Below the pieces are notes generated by a model, which did not search any database, was not told the DNA's origin, and saw only the letters and a program-made list of their open reading frames with translations. This document shows, piece by piece, positions 1-7,354 of a stretch of DNA of 8,535 nucleotides. Positions within the stretch are counted from its first letter, which is position 1. The number at the start of each line of letters is the position of its first letter. The stretch comes from Thiotrichaceae bacterium. GTDB lineage: Bacteria; Pseudomonadota; Gammaproteobacteria; Thiotrichales; Thiotrichaceae. Where the stretch lies: NCBI GenBank assembly GCA_026992705.1, contig JALWYT010000043.1, positions 1 through 8,535 on the forward strand, read 5' to 3'. A program made the position numbers and the translations under genes.

Positions 1-217
1 AATTATTACCCAATAAAATTAAAATAATTAAACGATCTGGTTCTTCTAATAATCGTTGAGATAATATCGCTCCTTTATACTCTTTTTCTGATAAATGCTT
101 TAGACGATGCCGGTCAAGTGCCATTAAAGCAGTTTCTGAACTGGAAAAAAAAGCTGAAAGAAAAAATAAAATAAACAGTGCAAGAAAATAAATTGCTAAT
201 GATGATTCTGTTTCCAT
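1..217 (-). CDS. corB: CorB/CNNM (DUF21) family membrane protein, N-terminal 72 residues, cut by window edge
   Basis: Reading the minus strand from an ATG at 217 gives an open frame that runs off the left edge after 72 codons. It starts METESSLAIYFL, continues with a hydrophobic first membrane segment (about residues 7-24), then SAFFSSSETALMALDRHRLKHL and ends EEPDRLIILILLGNN. The S-F/Y-F-S-x-S-E-T-A/G motif, the basic R-x-R-L-K/R-H stretch and P-D-R-L-I...L-x-G-N-N are hallmarks of the DUF21 membrane domain of CorB (YfjD) and CNNM/CorC proteins. These are inner-membrane proteins linked to magnesium and cobalt transport or efflux. The CBS-pair and CorC domains expected downstream lie outside the window. 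The start is 11 bp after the ypjD stop, so the two are probably cotranscribed; no strong Shine-Dalgarno is visible. Family assignment is firm; the substrate is inferred from the family. Confidence 0.88.
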   Translation of the reverse strand, partial: METESSLAIYFLALFILFFLSAFFSSSETALMALDRHRLKHLSEKEYKGAILSQRLLEEPDRLIILILLGNN

Positions 218-228
218 TGTTAATTAAT

Positions 229-1032
229 CTAGTTAATCAAATATTCAAGTACGAATTTACTGCCAAAGAATGCCAATAATAAAAATATCGAACCACCAAT
301 TGTCCAACGAATTGCTATTTGCCCACGCCATCCATGTTGATAATGCCCATAAAGTAATATTAAAAATATTAACCACGCAGTAATAGAAAAAAATGTTTTA
401 TGTATTAAACCATGCTGTTCTTCTCCGCTAATAAATAAAACACCACTTAGTATTGCAATCGTTAATAAAACAACGCCTAATTTTATCAAGCGAAACAATA
501 AAGCCTCCATATCTTGCAAAGCAGGTAAAGTTGAAATCAGCCCCATCATTTTTCGTTGATGCAGATTTCTATTTTGATAAGCAAGTAATAAGGACTGCAC
601 GGTTGCAAACAGTAATACACTATACGCTAATAAAGAACTCAATATATGAAAACTTAACCCTCCTGAAAAACGGATTATCTCTTGTTTATCAGGTAAAATG
701 ATAGGAAATAATAAGCTAATAACAACAACAGGGATAATAAATAATCCTAACGTTTCAATATGGCATTTAAAAATCGTGTAAAAAAGTAATAAAGAAATTA
801 ACCAAAACACATAGGAAATTGAGGAAAGTAAATCAAAACTTATAGTAGTTGTTTGTAAATAGGTATACATTATTACTGCAATATGTAATAACAAAGCTCC
901 TCCCCATGCCCATTTGAGAAATACTGTACTTTTATGCTCAATATGGTGCAATTGCTTACGAAAGCGAACAAAAATTAATACAAATGTAATTGAATAAGCA
1001 ATAATTGCTAAAATGCTAAGAGTTGTTATCAT
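229..1032 (-). CDS. ypjD: YpjD, CcsA-like inner-membrane protein (cytochrome c assembly protein family)
   Basis: This 267-residue protein is almost entirely hydrophobic, with about eight predicted membrane segments (near residues 2-22, 41-60, 68-88, 92-113, 127-152, 182-203, 215-232 and 240-262). Its C-terminal GWRGQIAIRW followed by LLLAFFGSKFVLE is characteristic of the YpjD branch of the CcsA/CcmC/CcmF superfamily, whose better-known members handle haem for cytochrome c maturation. I do not see the tryptophan-rich WWD haem-handling motif of true CcsA, so a haem role is uncertain. Histidines that could bind a cofactor include H50, H129 and H211. The length is usual for YpjD. The start ATG at 1032 is preceded by a purine-rich GATAAGAAG eight bases upstream. 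The gene is divergent from ffh and followed 11 bp later by corB. The physiological role of YpjD is not well established. Confidence 0.88.
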   Translation of the reverse strand: MITTLSILAIIAYSITFVLIFVRFRKQLHHIEHKSTVFLKWAWGGALLLHIAVIMYTYLQTTTISFDLLSSISYVFWLISLLLFYTIFKCHIETLGLFIIPVVVISLLFPIILPDKQEIIRFSGGLSFHILSSLLAYSVLLFATVQSLLLAYQNRNLHQRKMMGLISTLPALQDMEALLFRLIKLGVVLLTIAILSGVLFISGEEQHGLIHKTFFSITAWLIFLILLYGHYQHGWRGQIAIRWTIGGSIFLLLAFFGSKFVLEYLIN

Positions 1033-1055
1033 TGTTACTAGCTTCTTATCTTTAA

Positions 1056-1084
1056 AGAATAAATCACACTCTATGTTATAACAA
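1056..1084 (-). promoter_or_regulatory. Candidate sigma-70 promoter for ypjD-corB in the ffh/ypjD divergent gap
   Basis: On the minus strand, TTGTTA (1084-1079) and TATTCT (1061-1056) are separated by exactly 17 bp. Each matches its consensus hexamer at four of six positions, and the predicted transcript would start some 17 bases before the ypjD ATG. On the plus strand TATAAC (1077-1082) could be a -10 for ffh, although no good -35 stands at the right distance from it. In AT-rich DNA matches of this quality occur by chance, so this is tentative. Confidence 0.3.
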
Positions 1085-1106
1085 AGGGCAAGGAAACACG
1101 AAAAAT

Positions 1107-2480
1107 ATGTTTGAAAATTTAAGCGACCGCCTGTCGGGTACCATAAAAAAATTACGCGGACAAGCCAGACTCACCGAAGACAATATCAAAGATTCGCTAC
1201 GCGAAGTCCGCATGGCACTACTTGAGGCGGATGTCGCCTTGCCAGTCGTCAAAGAATTAATTAACCGTATCCGCAAGCGAGCAATCGGTCAAGAAGTTCT
1301 ACAAAGTTTAACCCCAGGGCAAGCTCTGATCAAAATCGTTGATACTGAGCTTGTAGAAATTATGGGGCAAGCTAATGAGAGTTTAGACCTAAAAGCTCAA
1401 CCACCTGCGATTATTTTATTAGCAGGTTTGCAAGGTGCAGGTAAAACAACAACGGCTGGTAAGCTTGCCAAGCTGCTAATCGAAAAAGAAAAGAAAACGG
1501 TTTCAGTCGTCAGTTGTGATATTTACCGCCCTGCGGCTATTCGCCAGTTAGAAACTGTTGCAGATCAAGCGGGTGCAACCTTTATTGACACCAACCCTAA
1601 GCACAAACCTGCCAAAATCGCCAAGCTTGCGATAAAAGCGGCTAAAAAATCCTATGCGGATGTCCTGATTATTGATACCGCAGGTCGTTTGCATGTTGAC
1701 AACGACATGATGGATGAAATCAAAGAGATTCATCAAGTTGCCAATCCTGTCGAAACGCTATTCGTTGTTGATGCCATGACAGGGCAAGACGCAGCGAATA
1801 CCGCCAAAGCCTTTGATGATGCCCTACCCCTCACTGGCGTTATCCTCACCAAAGCCGACGGTGATGCTCGTGGCGGTGCAACGCTTTCGGTTAGGTATAT
1901 CACAGGCAAACCCATCAAATTTATCGGTGTCGGTGAAAAAATTGATGCACTTGAAGCCTTCCACCCTGACCGTATGGCTTCTCGCATTTTAGGCATGGGC
2001 GATATTCTCAGCCTAGTAGAAGAAGCTCAGCAAAAAGTTGATCACAAAAAAGCTCAAAAACTCGCTAGAAAACTCAACAAAGGCAAAGCCTTCGACCTTG
2101 AGGATTTACGCGAGCAAATGCTGCAAATGCAAAAAATGGGCGGTATGGCAGGCTTGATGGACAAATTACCCGGCATGGGCAAAATGACTCAAGCCATCAA
2201 AAGCGATGATGCCGAAAAACAAGTGCGACGCATGGTTGCCATTATCAACTCAATGACCCCACAAGAACGCCGCTTCCCCGACATTATCAAAGGCTCCCGC
2301 AAACGCCGCATCGCCAACGGCTGTGGCTTACAAATACAAGATGTCAATCGCTTACTCAAACAGCATAAACAAATGAGTAAGATGATGAAAAAATTCAAAA
2401 AAGGCGGAATACGCAAAATGATGCGAGCCATGGGCGGTGGCGGCTTCCCACCTGCTGGTGGCAGTGGTCTTCCATTTTAA
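1107..2480 (+). CDS. ffh: Ffh (SRP54), signal recognition particle GTPase
   Basis: Ffh binds 4.5S RNA to form the bacterial signal recognition particle. It recognises hydrophobic signal sequences emerging from the ribosome and delivers the complex to FtsY at the membrane. The 457-residue protein has the full architecture. The helical N domain includes ALLEADV (37-43). The SRP-type GTPase domain carries the P-loop GLQGAGKTT (107-115), DTAGR (190-194) and TKAD (248-251). A methionine-rich M domain follows from about residue 320, with the RNA-binding motif SRKRRIA (397-403) and DVNRLLKQ. The tail is glycine-rich and ends GGSGLPF. Length matches the E. coli protein (about 453). The ATG at 1107 has AAGGA 12 bases upstream, a slightly long spacing. 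The gene is divergent from ypjD, and nothing in it looks damaged. Third positions are richer in C in the second half than in neighbouring genes, as expected for a well-expressed gene. Confidence 0.98.
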   Translation: MFENLSDRLSGTIKKLRGQARLTEDNIKDSLREVRMALLEADVALPVVKELINRIRKRAIGQEVLQSLTPGQALIKIVDTELVEIMGQANESLDLKAQPPAIILLAGLQGAGKTTTAGKLAKLLIEKEKKTVSVVSCDIYRPAAIRQLETVADQAGATFIDTNPKHKPAKIAKLAIKAAKKSYADVLIIDTAGRLHVDNDMMDEIKEIHQVANPVETLFVVDAMTGQDAANTAKAFDDALPLTGVILTKADGDARGGATLSVRYITGKPIKFIGVGEKIDALEAFHPDRMASRILGMGDILSLVEEAQQKVDHKKAQKLARKLNKGKAFDLEDLREQMLQMQKMGGMAGLMDKLPGMGKMTQAIKSDDAEKQVRRMVAIINSMTPQERRFPDIIKGSRKRRIANGCGLQIQDVNRLLKQHKQMSKMMKKFKKGGIRKMMRAMGGGGFPPAGGSGLPF

Positions 2481-2498
2481 AAACTGAGTATTTCCTTC

Positions 2499-2528
2499 GC
2501 AGGGGTGAAATTATTTTCCCCTCCCTGC
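2499..2528. terminator. Candidate hairpin in the convergent ffh/thrC gap, possibly a shared terminator
   Basis: GCAGGGG (2499-2505) can pair with TCCCTGC (2522-2528) to give a seven-base GC-rich stem with one G-U pair and a 16-base loop. An alternative inner pairing is GGGG (2502-2505) with CCCC (2518-2521). It lies 18 bases after the ffh stop and 58 bases beyond the thrC stop, where a terminator shared by the convergent genes would be expected. Neither side has a run of T directly after the stem, so it is not a textbook intrinsic terminator. A second, weak AT-only stem (GTATA 2551-2555 with TATAC 2563-2567) lies closer to thrC. Confidence 0.35.
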
Positions 2529-2586
2529 CATAATTAATCATCTTCCTATTGTATAGTTTTATTATACTCTTGTGATTTAAGGTATT

Positions 2587-4056
2587 TTATAAAAATGCCA
2601 AGATTTCTTTTTCAATATCCTGTTTGTCAATCACGGTGTCTTGGGTGATTTCCATTTCAAATAATTGGCTAATTTGTGCTGGAATTTCGATATTAGCTTT
2701 TTCTGCAATGGCTTTTAGGGCAGCTTCGTCTGTCATTGCGGTTTCTCCCGTTAGAGCATTGGCGATGGTTGGGGAGAATTTTGTCCATTCTGCGGTTGAG
2801 TACACAACGGTTGGTAAATCTTTGTCACGGCAGGTGTCATAGGCTTTGAAGCAGGTTGCTGTGTGTGGATCCATTAGGTAGCCTGCGTCGAAGGTTTGCT
2901 GAATGTATTGCTTGCCTTCTTCATCGGTACAGTAGTCTGCCGAGAAGGTTTGCTGTAGCTTTGCAAGTTCGTCTTCAGTAAGTTGGTAATATTTTTCACT
3001 ATCGAGTTGTAGCATCAGTTCTTTAGTGCGTTCTGAGCCGAACATATCAAACAAAATGCGTTCAACATTGGAAGATTTTAAAATATCCATTGCTGGTGAA
3101 GTTGTTGGAATAACGGCAGAATCGCGTAAATCGTAAAGTCCTGTGTTAATCCATCGTGTTAAGACATTGTTATTATTGGATGCAATAAGGATTTTTTCAA
3201 TCGGCAAGCCCATCTTCATTGCATAATAAGCTCCGAGTGCATTGCCGAAGTTGCCGCTTGGTACGTCTAAATAGATTAAATCACCAAGTTGTATAACCTC
3301 TTGGCGAACTAATTCTAAATAGCTGTGAATATGGTAAATAAGCTGGAAGATTATCCGCCCGAAATTGACAGAGTTTGCGGCCGATAAATGGATGTTCTTT
3401 TCTTTTAATTTGGCATTAAATGTTTCTGAGCTAAGTAGTAATTTTAAAGCACGTTGAGCGTCATCAAAATCCCCGTGAATACCGATAACTTTTAGGTTGT
3501 TAGCGGCTTCTGTCACCATTTGTAGGCGTTGCACGTCTGATGTTCCGCCGTCTGGATATAAACAAGCGACTTGAACATTTTGCCGATTTTTAAAAGTTTC
3601 TAATGCAGCGGGACCAGTATCACCACTGGTTGCAGCAAGAATTAGGTAGTTTTCATCACGCTTTTGAGCAAGAGCAGAAAGGATAACCCCGAAAGGTTGC
3701 AATGCCATATCTTTAAATGCTCGGGTCGGTCCGTGATATAACTCACTCACATAAAGATTATCTTTGAGCTTGACGACAGGAACAGGGGTATTACTGTCAT
3801 CAAATTGATTATAAAGATTTAAGGCTTCTTCAATAACATGCTGTTCAATATCAATGTTGAATGACTTGAGTATGTCTAACGCCATAACTTGGTAGTTTGA
3901 GTTGACATGTTCTTGCAAAAAATCTGTATCTAATACAGGTAAAAATTTGGGTACATAAAGCCCACCATAGGAAGACATGGGGCTGAGTATAGCTTCTGAA
4001 AAACTAACTTCTAGTGGTTTTTCCCCATCATTACCGCGTGTTTCTATAAACTTCAT
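2587..4056 (-). CDS. thrC: Threonine synthase
   Basis: ThrC converts O-phosphohomoserine to L-threonine and phosphate, the last step of threonine synthesis, using pyridoxal phosphate in the cytoplasm. The 489-residue protein begins with the N-terminal segment typical of this enzyme (SPMSSYGGLYVP, 26-36). It has the PLP-lysine motif HGPTRAFKD with K115 as the expected Schiff-base lysine, TSGDTG (143-148), SAANSVNFGRI (225-235) and PSGNFGN (266-272), which is expected to hold the PLP phosphate. MDPHTA (395-400) and the C-terminal domain follow. Length fits the longer class of bacterial threonine synthase (about 430-490 residues). The ATG at 4056 has AAGG six bases upstream (4066-4063). It starts 15 bp after the hom stop, so the two genes almost certainly share a transcript. 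No homoserine kinase gene lies beside it. Confidence 0.97.
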   Translation of the reverse strand: MKFIETRGNDGEKPLEVSFSEAILSPMSSYGGLYVPKFLPVLDTDFLQEHVNSNYQVMALDILKSFNIDIEQHVIEEALNLYNQFDDSNTPVPVVKLKDNLYVSELYHGPTRAFKDMALQPFGVILSALAQKRDENYLILAATSGDTGPAALETFKNRQNVQVACLYPDGGTSDVQRLQMVTEAANNLKVIGIHGDFDDAQRALKLLLSSETFNAKLKEKNIHLSAANSVNFGRIIFQLIYHIHSYLELVRQEVIQLGDLIYLDVPSGNFGNALGAYYAMKMGLPIEKILIASNNNNVLTRWINTGLYDLRDSAVIPTTSPAMDILKSSNVERILFDMFGSERTKELMLQLDSEKYYQLTEDELAKLQQTFSADYCTDEEGKQYIQQTFDAGYLMDPHTATCFKAYDTCRDKDLPTVVYSTAEWTKFSPTIANALTGETAMTDEAALKAIAEKANIEIPAQISQLFEMEITQDTVIDKQDIEKEILAFL

Positions 4057-4071
4057 TATAAACCTTATTAT

Positions 4072-5379
4072 TTAGCCCAGTGATTCAACACGAATGCGGG
4101 TGATTTTTCCGCAAACAATATCAAGTGCTTCTAGCGTTTCAATCGCATCATCCATATCACCTTCTCTGACAATGTGCGTTAGCATAATAATAGTGGCTTT
4201 ATCGTCATTGGGTTCTTTTTGGATAATGGCTTCGATGCTGATATTTCTGTCACCAAGTATTTTTGTCATTTCGGCGAGTACACCTGGCTTATCTTCTGCA
4301 CAAATCCGTAAGTAGAAGGCGGTTTGAATGTTGCTCATCGGCAAAATTGGCGTATCTGCTAATAAGTCTGGCTGGAATGCTAAATGTGGCACACGATTAT
4401 TGGGGTCAGCCGTTAATGCACGGGCAACATCAATAATATCCGCAACCACGGCTGAGGCAGTGGGTTCATCACCTGCTCCTGCTCCGTAATAAAGCGTAGG
4501 ACCAACTGCATCACCTTGTACTAAGACAGCATTCATTACGCCATCAACATTGGCAATCAAACGACGTTCAGGAATCATGGTTGGATGCACACGCTGTTCG
4601 ATGCCTTGTGTGGTGCGTCTTGCAATGCCGAGGTGTTTAATTCGGTAGCCCAGTTCAGAGGCATATTCCACATCTTCAGGTGTGATATTGCTAATGCCTT
4701 CGGTGTAAGTTTTATCGAATTGTAATGGGATACCATAGGCGAGTGATGATAGTATGCTGAGTTTATGAGCTGCATCAATGCCTTCAATATCAAAGGTTGG
4801 ATCCGCTTCAGCATAGCCTAGAGCTTGAGCTTCGGCTAGCACATCGGCAAAGTCTCTGCCTTTGTCTCGCATTTCGGTCAGAATAAAGTTGCCCGTACCA
4901 TTGATAATACCAGCTAACCATTCAATATGATTGGCGGATAAGCCTTCACGCATGGCTTTGATAATTGGAATACCACCAGCTACGGCTGCTTCAAAGGCGA
5001 CCATTACGCCTTTCTCTTGTGCTTTGGCAAAAATTTCATTGCCGTGCATGGCAATAAGTGCTTTATTCGCGGTGACAATGTGTTTGCCATTTTCAATCGC
5101 CTGTAGAACTAATTCTTTAGCGGGTGAATAACCACCAATTAACTCGACAACAATATCAATATCAGGGTCGTTGACAACATCGGCGGCTTCTTGCGTGGCT
5201 TTGATGCCATGATTTAAACCCAGTTCGTCAACTCTATCTAAGTCTAGTGTTGCGACATGAGAAACTACAATATCACGCCCAACACGACGCGAAATTTCTT
5301 CTGCATTACGTTTAAGAACAGTAGCGGTTCCACCACCGACGGTTCCTAGACCTAAAAGACCAATTTTTACTGGATTCAT
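4072..5379 (-). CDS. hom: Homoserine dehydrogenase, monofunctional with C-terminal ACT domain
   Basis: Hom reduces aspartate semialdehyde to homoserine with NAD(P)H, the branch point towards threonine and methionine. The 435-residue protein has an N-terminal Rossmann fold with GLLGLGTVGGGT (7-18) and TANKAL (103-108, K106 a conserved active-site residue). The catalytic core carries AGIINGTGNFIL (156-167) and DPTFDIEGIDAAHKLSIL, where K206 is the likely catalytic lysine, followed by the conserved GDEPTASAVVADI (303-315). A C-terminal ACT domain (about 353-430, with EDKPGVLAEMTKILGDRNISIEAI) suggests allosteric feedback by threonine, as is usual for this class. There is no aspartokinase domain, unlike E. 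coli ThrA. The start at 5379 is well supported by AAGGAG (5390-5385) five bases upstream. It begins 50 bp after batD ends, with no clear terminator or promoter between, so it may be read from upstream. Confidence 0.97.
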   Translation of the reverse strand: MNPVKIGLLGLGTVGGGTATVLKRNAEEISRRVGRDIVVSHVATLDLDRVDELGLNHGIKATQEAADVVNDPDIDIVVELIGGYSPAKELVLQAIENGKHIVTANKALIAMHGNEIFAKAQEKGVMVAFEAAVAGGIPIIKAMREGLSANHIEWLAGIINGTGNFILTEMRDKGRDFADVLAEAQALGYAEADPTFDIEGIDAAHKLSILSSLAYGIPLQFDKTYTEGISNITPEDVEYASELGYRIKHLGIARRTTQGIEQRVHPTMIPERRLIANVDGVMNAVLVQGDAVGPTLYYGAGAGDEPTASAVVADIIDVARALTADPNNRVPHLAFQPDLLADTPILPMSNIQTAFYLRICAEDKPGVLAEMTKILGDRNISIEAIIQKEPNDDKATIIMLTHIVREGDMDDAIETLEALDIVCGKITRIRVESLG

Positions 5380-5429
5380 TTTATCTCCTTTGATGCTTCA
5401 GCGAATCTCACAGACTGCTAGTGTACCCA

Positions 5430-7226
5430 TCATGCGTCTGGATACAAGGAAGAAATGCGAGAAGTTGTAGCTTCTTTTTTTCTGGGGTGTTGGTAATTCA
5501 AAACTAATTTACAGAGTTTGCCCGCATTCCATTGACTTTTTTCGGGTGAATAGAGGGCTTTCATCAATAATTGAATTTCATTTTGCAAATCAGCATCCTT
5601 AACCGTATCCATGATTTTTTGCAAGTTAGCATTGCGTAAACCTAAGTAACTACTACCCCATACGTTGAGGGCATTGCGTAATTGCTTGCCATCTTGTGTT
5701 TCACAAGCATGTTTGATTTTTTGCAAGCTACCGGCATAAGAAAGCGGTTTGTTTCGTGGTTTTTTATTTACTACCGTTTTTGGTGTAGCCGAGTATTGTT
5801 GCCAAAGTAAATAGCTCAATATGATGGAAAGCAAGAAGAAAGTAATGGCAGTATAAAACCAAAATGACGAATTATTTTGGGGCTTGGTTTCAGTTTCAGT
5901 TTCAGTACCATTAGTTTGGCTAATTTCACTGGGCTTAGGAGTAATGCTTTTAGGCTCCTTATTGATCAGCGGTTGTGCTTTTAGCTTGCTCTCTGTAGCT
6001 TTAGGAGCAGGGTTTATTGCCGTTGCAGCTCCTGCACCTGTTGCTTTTAATGTTGTCGCTGGAATTGTCGCAAATTTTTGTGTATTGGTGTTGATGTCCC
6101 ACCACGCTAACTTGATTTCAGGAATTTGATACGTCCCTGCTTGTGGGGCAATAATGACAAACTTTTCTTGGCGAGTACCAATTATTTCATCGCTATTGGC
6201 TTCATTATGCAATACTGCTTTGTCATTATAGACTTTTAAATTATCCGGTAGTGTTAATTCTAATTGTGGCAATTGCTCTGCTCGTAAACCGTTAGCAATC
6301 ATACCTATTGTTAATGTAATTGGCTCGCCTGTTTTAGCTTGTTCAGGCGGTATTGACCAATTGGCGTGTAATGTTAAATTACTGCTAGGTAGCCAGTTTT
6401 TTCCTGTGAATGTGCTATCTTTCGGTTTTACATTAACACTAATAGCAGGAGAATAACGACGTAATAATCGACCACTTGGCATACTAAAAAAGCCAAAGCT
6501 TCTGTTTTGCCCACCTTTTTCAATTAAACGCCCTTCAAAAAAAGTTGGAGCAATTTCAATTTTACCACTTTGAATAGGGAAGATAGCATAGCGGCGTTCA
6601 ATGACTTTGTATTGCCGACCATCACGCATCTCAGTGTATTCACGTTGATCACCGAGCTTTTCAATATCAATTTTACCTGTTTTTAATTGTGGCGAGCTGA
6701 GTGTTGCATTATCGAAAAAATCACGGGCATATAATAAGCGTTGGATATAAATCAATTGTTGTTGGACATAAACTGTCTTAGGTTTGATTTCTGCCTCGAC
6801 AATAATATCTTGGCTAGTTTGTCCATTTTGTGAATTAACAGGTATGGCGGAGACATCAATTGTTACCGCTGGGCTTTTGTCCGAACCAAAGTGAATTTCA
6901 GGAATAACTAGCTTGCCCGTCCGTTTAGGGAACAGCGTCAAACTCCATGAGGTATTCTGCGATACATTGCCGTTGATTATGCGAATACCGCTGCTTTTTC
7001 TTTGATTAACAATATCAAAATCTTTTTGTAAGGGGGAAAAATCAGGTTCTCCTGATAGATTATCATTGGCAGAAAATGTTAATGTAAATTGCTCATTTAG
7101 TACTGCAGGGTTACGGTCAGCACTTACCGTAATATCAGCTGCACAAACAGTGCTGTTAAGGATGATCAGTATCAAAAATAAAAAATGAATGGTGTGATAT
7201 TTTATTAGTTGATTTAGATTTTGCAT
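5430..7226 (-). CDS. batD: BatD-like protein (oxygen/aerotolerance family), membrane-anchored periplasmic protein
   Basis: Numbered from the ATG at 7226, this 598-residue protein has an N-terminal signal sequence (hydrophobic core about 14-25, probable cleavage after VCA at residue 29). A long beta-rich periplasmic region follows, with ITVSADRNPAVLNEQFTLTF near the start and GKLVIPEIHFGS (about 104-115), as in the BatD family. A Thr/Pro/Lys-rich linker (about 395-452) contains TETETET. One membrane helix (about 455-475, FWFYTAITFFLLSIILSYLLW) leads to a helical cytoplasmic tail of about 120 residues. BatD proteins usually work with MoxR ATPases and the von Willebrand proteins BatA and BatB, originally linked to aerotolerance in Bacteroides; their molecular role is poorly defined. 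None of those partners is in this window. A GTG at 7232 would add two residues. Neither start has a good ribosome binding site. Confidence 0.82.
   Translation of the reverse strand: MQNLNQLIKYHTIHFLFLILIILNSTVCAADITVSADRNPAVLNEQFTLTFSANDNLSGEPDFSPLQKDFDIVNQRKSSGIRIINGNVSQNTSWSLTLFPKRTGKLVIPEIHFGSDKSPAVTIDVSAIPVNSQNGQTSQDIIVEAEIKPKTVYVQQQLIYIQRLLYARDFFDNATLSSPQLKTGKIDIEKLGDQREYTEMRDGRQYKVIERRYAIFPIQSGKIEIAPTFFEGRLIEKGGQNRSFGFFSMPSGRLLRRYSPAISVNVKPKDSTFTGKNWLPSSNLTLHANWSIPPEQAKTGEPITLTIGMIANGLRAEQLPQLELTLPDNLKVYNDKAVLHNEANSDEIIGTRQEKFVIIAPQAGTYQIPEIKLAWWDINTNTQKFATIPATTLKATGAGAATAINPAPKATESKLKAQPLINKEPKSITPKPSEISQTNGTETETETKPQNNSSFWFYTAITFFLLSIILSYLLWQQYSATPKTVVNKKPRNKPLSYAGSLQKIKHACETQDGKQLRNALNVWGSSYLGLRNANLQKIMDTVKDADLQNEIQLLMKALYSPEKSQWNAGKLCKLVLNYQHPRKKEATTSRISSLYPDA
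5887..5906. repeat. In-frame hexamer tandem repeat inside batD
   Basis: The unit TTTCAG on the plus strand is repeated three times perfectly (5888-5905), with one matching base on each side. On the coding strand this reads ACTGAA and encodes Thr-Glu pairs in the linker just before the membrane helix. Because the unit is six bases, gain or loss of copies would lengthen or shorten the linker without changing the frame. Confidence 0.9.
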
Positions 7227-7232
7227 CGCCAC

Positions 7233-7238
7233 ATTATA
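7233..7238 (-). promoter_or_regulatory. Perfect -10 hexamer (TATAAT) immediately upstream of batD
   Basis: The minus strand reads TATAAT at 7238-7233, six bases before the batD ATG at 7226. A promoter here would start transcription at or very near the A of the ATG and yield a leaderless mRNA, which would fit the missing Shine-Dalgarno. There is no recognisable -35 hexamer 16-18 bp upstream and no TGn extension, and AT-rich gaps produce such hexamers by chance. Confidence 0.3.
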
Positions 7239-7255
7239 ATCTGAATAATTAATTG

Positions 7256-7311
7256 AGCTATTAATTTATAGTTTAATTTGTAAAAAACAAATAATAATCG
7301 TAGCTATTAAT
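7256..7311. repeat. Direct repeat AGCTATTAAT in the htrA-batD gap
   Basis: The ten bases AGCTATTAAT occur at 7256-7265 and again at 7302-7311, 46 bp apart start to start, in the 122-bp AT-rich gap between the protease stop and batD. Spaced direct copies in a promoter region can be operator sites, but the low complexity here makes chance plausible. Confidence 0.5.
7276..7292. repeat. Perfect inverted repeat ATTTGT-N5-ACAAAT in the htrA-batD gap
   Basis: ATTTGT (7276-7281) and ACAAAT (7287-7292) are exact reverse complements around a run of five A. It lies between the two copies of the direct repeat AGCTATTAAT. It could be a small hairpin or an operator half-site pair; on the minus strand its loop is five T, but no T-run follows the stem, so it is not a convincing terminator for the protease gene. 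Confidence 0.5.
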
Positions 7312-7354
7312 GTAGCCTATATGAAATTTTACCATTGAATTAAGAGTTATTTTT

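Noticed and set aside
1548..1996. Open frames on the minus strand opposite ffh.
   Set aside because: They lie over the conserved GTPase domain of Ffh and show no protein-like features of their own.
4575..4814. A 79-codon open frame on the minus strand inside hom.
   Set aside because: It overlaps hom in another frame, and hom is intact and well conserved across the same bases.
5398..5433. An 11-codon reading frame on the minus strand whose ATG overlaps the batD stop (ATGA) and ends before hom, considered as a leader peptide.
   Set aside because: It has no ribosome binding site, contains only one Thr and one Ile, and no terminator-antiterminator structure follows it.
5884..6129. An open frame of 81 codons on the plus strand with hydrophobic stretches.
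   Set aside because: It lies entirely opposite batD in a region of Ala/Thr-rich linker codons, has no ribosome binding site, and resembles no known protein; it is an antisense shadow.
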